This document shows, piece after piece, positions 61,278 to 64,000 of a stretch of 64,000 bases of DNA. Source of the DNA: Phymorhynchus buccinoides (lineage: Eukaryota; Mollusca; Gastropoda; Neogastropoda; Raphitomidae). Both the position numbers and the translations under genes were made by a program. The notes under the pieces are model-generated. The model was not told where the DNA came from, made no database searches, and worked only from the letters and a program-made list of their open reading frames with translations. Where the stretch lies: NCBI GenBank assembly GCA_017654935.2, contig CM065699.1, positions 21,253,660 to 21,317,659 of the forward strand, given 5' to 3'. Every line of letters begins with the position of its first letter. The first letter of the stretch is position 1.

Positions 61278-61970
61278 CTTAAAGGGGCACCCTGACGGAG
61301 GAGATTTTGCAGGAAACACATCGAGATCACCAGGAAAATACCCTACACAGAGATCACAACGCTCACTTTGCTCTGGTTTCCTAGAAATCAACCCGTCAAA
61401 TCGGCGATCCCTCCTTGGCGGAGGTGCTGGAAGTCAAATTATTTCAGTGAAAGAGAAGTTGTAATGACCGCCTGAGTCGCTCAGACAAAAATCACGAAAT
61501 TTCCACAATACAAGCTTTTTTAGTTACAGTTTACCAAAAGGAGTTTCGCTCACAACAAAGGAAATAGATCCTTTTTTTTATTATTGCACTACAAAGAAGA
61601 AAAAGCTTCAACCACTCTGAGTGTCCTCCACCCACCCCATCCAAAATGGCTTCTCTCTCCGGCAACTCCGCCAAAGAGGAATCACCGTTTTGACGGTTTG
61701 ATTTCTAGGAAACCAGAGCAAAGTGATTGTTCCGATCCTTGAAAAGGCTGTCTTTCTGGTGACCTCGACGTGTTTCTTGCAAAAACTCATGGGGATGGAA
61801 GTTCAGTTTAACGTCGCGTATCGGCTTTCGCCATGTACGACGGGCTGAACAAACCAACCATGGTATAAAAACAAAAGTGTATGTTCCTGAATCACTGTCT
61901 TAGCCAAAAGGCCGAGAAGCGATCAGGAATTCTTTAAAAAACCCTCATCCGTCAGGGTGTCCCTTTAAAG
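61278..61970. mobile_element. inverted-repeat element of about 690 bp
   Basis: The ends cttaaaggggcaccctgacg and cgtcagggtgtccctttaaag are inverted repeats. An inner pair, ttgctctggtttcctagaaa and tttctaggaaaccagagcaa, also pairs. There is no transposase frame. Confidence 0.8.
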
Positions 61971-62156
61971 GGGCTGACCCACACGTCCAAAATCCATCCA
62001 ACTTCAGTCTTACGACTACCCGACTATGACATTTGTGAGGCATTATTCTCGTGATATACTGCTGTCTACGTTAATCTGATGAAATCCTACCAGTTTCGTT
62101 CAGTATATTCGTGCTGAAAAAGACTCATTTTGTGGCGTCCAGCAAGAGAGAAGTAT

Positions 62157-62157
62157 G

Positions 62158-62242
<85 letters not shown>
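62157..62242. repeat. (GA)n microsatellite
   Basis: About 85 bp of ga with a gagg break, then a cagacaga edge. Confidence 0.97.
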
Positions 62243-62965
62243 CAGACAGATAGACAGACAGACAAACAAACAGAAACAGAAGGGGTGGGAGTAGAAAGGA
62301 AAAAAAGGACCAACAGACATGCAGACAGAGGCACTGATGAACAGAGACAGAACGAGAGATCAAGTTTCAAGGAAAAGAAAATGTTAATCAAAAAGACTCT
62401 GTGGCCAGGGAATGCAAACAATTCTTCGGACTCCTGTTATACCAACACGCGGCTCAGGCCTATAATATAGTTGCGCTTATTGTTTTCCTTGACAGAACTG
62501 AAATAGAAGGCAGTTTTTTGAGGCATCCTATTATAATGGACAGCAGAATGATACAGGATCCAGACGTCTGTCTGGCGATGTTGACCTTGTTGGTCACGCC
62601 TCAGTTGTGATGGGCATCCAGCCCTAGATCACGGTGTGCTGGTTAGGAGTGGAAGTTATTGAATACTGTGCGTCTCTATTCGCCTACGCGCCTTTTGCCT
62701 ACGCGCGTTTCGCCTTCGCACGTTTCATCGACTAACTGATAAGTGGTCTCGTTTCGCCTAAATAATGACATACCACCCTTAAAACAGGACGTATAGTAAA
62801 ATGGAAGTAATGTTTGATGCTTCCGAGGTAAAGTGAATGATTACCCCAATGGTTATGTACTCATTTTGAATCCATGCAAGGGCATGGCCTCATTTTCAGT
62901 TGGAAACAAAAATCTTTCGATGGCCGCTGTTATTAAAATACCCTTAGAAGCTGTAAAGGTCTACC

Positions 62966-63100
<135 letters not shown>

Positions 63101-63236
63101 GACAGACAGACATACAGACTCACAAACCTTCATTGTAATTGCAGTGCGCTCTCGGTTTAATATAATCGGCAAGTTCAAAAGTAAACAAACAGATAAAAAA
63201 CCCTCAAGATTTATAACCACATTCTGTGCTGGCAAA

Positions 63237-63680
63237 TATACACAAAGAAGAAAGTTAAGCACCCCACCACTTTTTAGCTGTAGATGAGATGAAATCGAGA
63301 TTTATTGCAAATAATCAATAAAGAATGAAGCAACATTGATTGGTAAATGAAAGTTTGACTATCTGACTAAAAGAAAACGCATCATTTAATGTATGGTTTT
63401 ACAAATGCATTCTAATATTCTTAAACAAAAAGGGCTGTCATTTTCAATTTAAAAAATACCATGTTTAAGTATCAATGTAACAATTTCATATGGCTATATC
63501 AAAAGTTAATTATTGTGGGAAAACGTCACGAGGAGTGTCCAAAACTCATTTGACAAATCAAAGTTCAGTAGCGTGTGTTTCCTCCCTGTGCCTGGATGAC
63601 TGCTTCAACCCTGCTTATAACGGAATAATGGTAGCCTTGTAATAGCTAAGGGGTGCTTAACTTTTTTTCTTTGTGTATAC
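63237..63680 (-). mobile_element. Tc1/mariner-like deletion derivative
   Basis: The ends tacacaaagaagaaagttaa with gcacccc and ggggtgcttaacttttttt, then ctttgtgta, are inverted repeats with TA edges. On the minus strand SRVEAVIQAQGGNTRY followed by a stop (about 63587-63635) matches the C-terminus of Tc1-type transposases. The rest of the gene is deleted. Confidence 0.75.
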
Positions 63681-64000
63681 TAAGGATTCTGTGGGCGAAA
63701 TGAGACACTCATTGTGGGCGAAACCAGACCGCCGACACAATAAATGCAAATGAAGCGGCAGATTACGTACATCAAAGAGTAGGCCAAACGCGCGTAGGTG
63801 AATTGGATGGCACCCGGGACTACAGGATAGGTCTAGTTCAACCTGCTGAGGGGTACCCGTACTGTCGTTTTGACGGAAAACGACAATTCGGGCAAAACGA
63901 CAATCTGGGTCGTAACATACCTTATTGGGGTGGGGCTAGAAGGCTAGAACCTACGGCTCCACGGTAGGTGTGGAATGTCACTTTGTGTTGGTTGACCGCG

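Overview
This is a eukaryotic, intron-rich and repeat-choked genomic window, most likely from a mollusc and probably a marine gastropod. The organism call is an inference. It rests on large introns with gt..ag boundaries, recognisable metazoan exons of EDC4, non-LTR retrotransposon fragments, tRNA-derived SINEs, TTAGGG-type interstitial repeats, very many (GA)n and (CA)n microsatellites, and many palindromic MITEs. Nothing bacterial or viral was seen.

Left part (1-13.5 kb): six consecutive plus-strand exons encode the C-terminal half of EDC4 (enhancer of mRNA decapping 4, also Ge-1/Hedls), the scaffold that links the decapping activator DCP1 to DCP2 in P-bodies. Exon phases chain perfectly (1, 0, 1, 2, 0, then an open phase 2). 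The final exon is not seen and probably lies in the 500-base run of N at 13501-14000. The introns hold four minisatellites. Each one abuts an EDC4 exon, and its unit includes that exon's own splice site plus some exon sequence: two arrays repeat acceptors and two repeat donors. This is one of the two most unusual things in the window.

Middle-left part (14-28 kb): a 5'-truncated non-LTR retrotransposon on the minus strand whose frame is broken by a telomere-like insertion, one possible unrecognised exon at 17540-17693, several MITE families, SINEs, microsatellites and a degenerate repeat rich in TGACCT half-sites.

Middle part (28.5-50.3 kb): a tandem array of about 1.7-kb units. Each unit carries the same 154-nt open, exon-like segment (51 codons, acceptor phase 0, donor phase 1, followed by gtaagtatga). 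There are eight copies: six intact, one that lost its acceptor, and one distal copy with an 11-nt insertion. Splicing any two intact copies together gives a stop codon, so the layout suits mutually exclusive exons, although expression cannot be shown from sequence. The protein segment is serine/proline-rich and I do not recognise it. Younger insertions sit inside individual units: two retrotransposon fragments, a SINE with a 12-bp target duplication and several MITEs. About 7.4 kb of other sequence separates unit 7 from the remainder of the array: a MITE, SINEs, microsatellites, a Tc1-like element with its catalytic core deleted, and a possible YY1/NRF1-type promoter near 48.4 kb.

Right part (50.3-64 kb): no gene is supported. 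It holds two degenerate reverse-transcriptase fragments, SINE copies, paired inverted-repeat elements, a tandem 150-bp repeat, a Tc1-like remnant and many microsatellites. Most long open frames in the window are microsatellite translations (SLSLSL, ERERER, THTHTH, CVCVCV) or minisatellite translations and are not genes.
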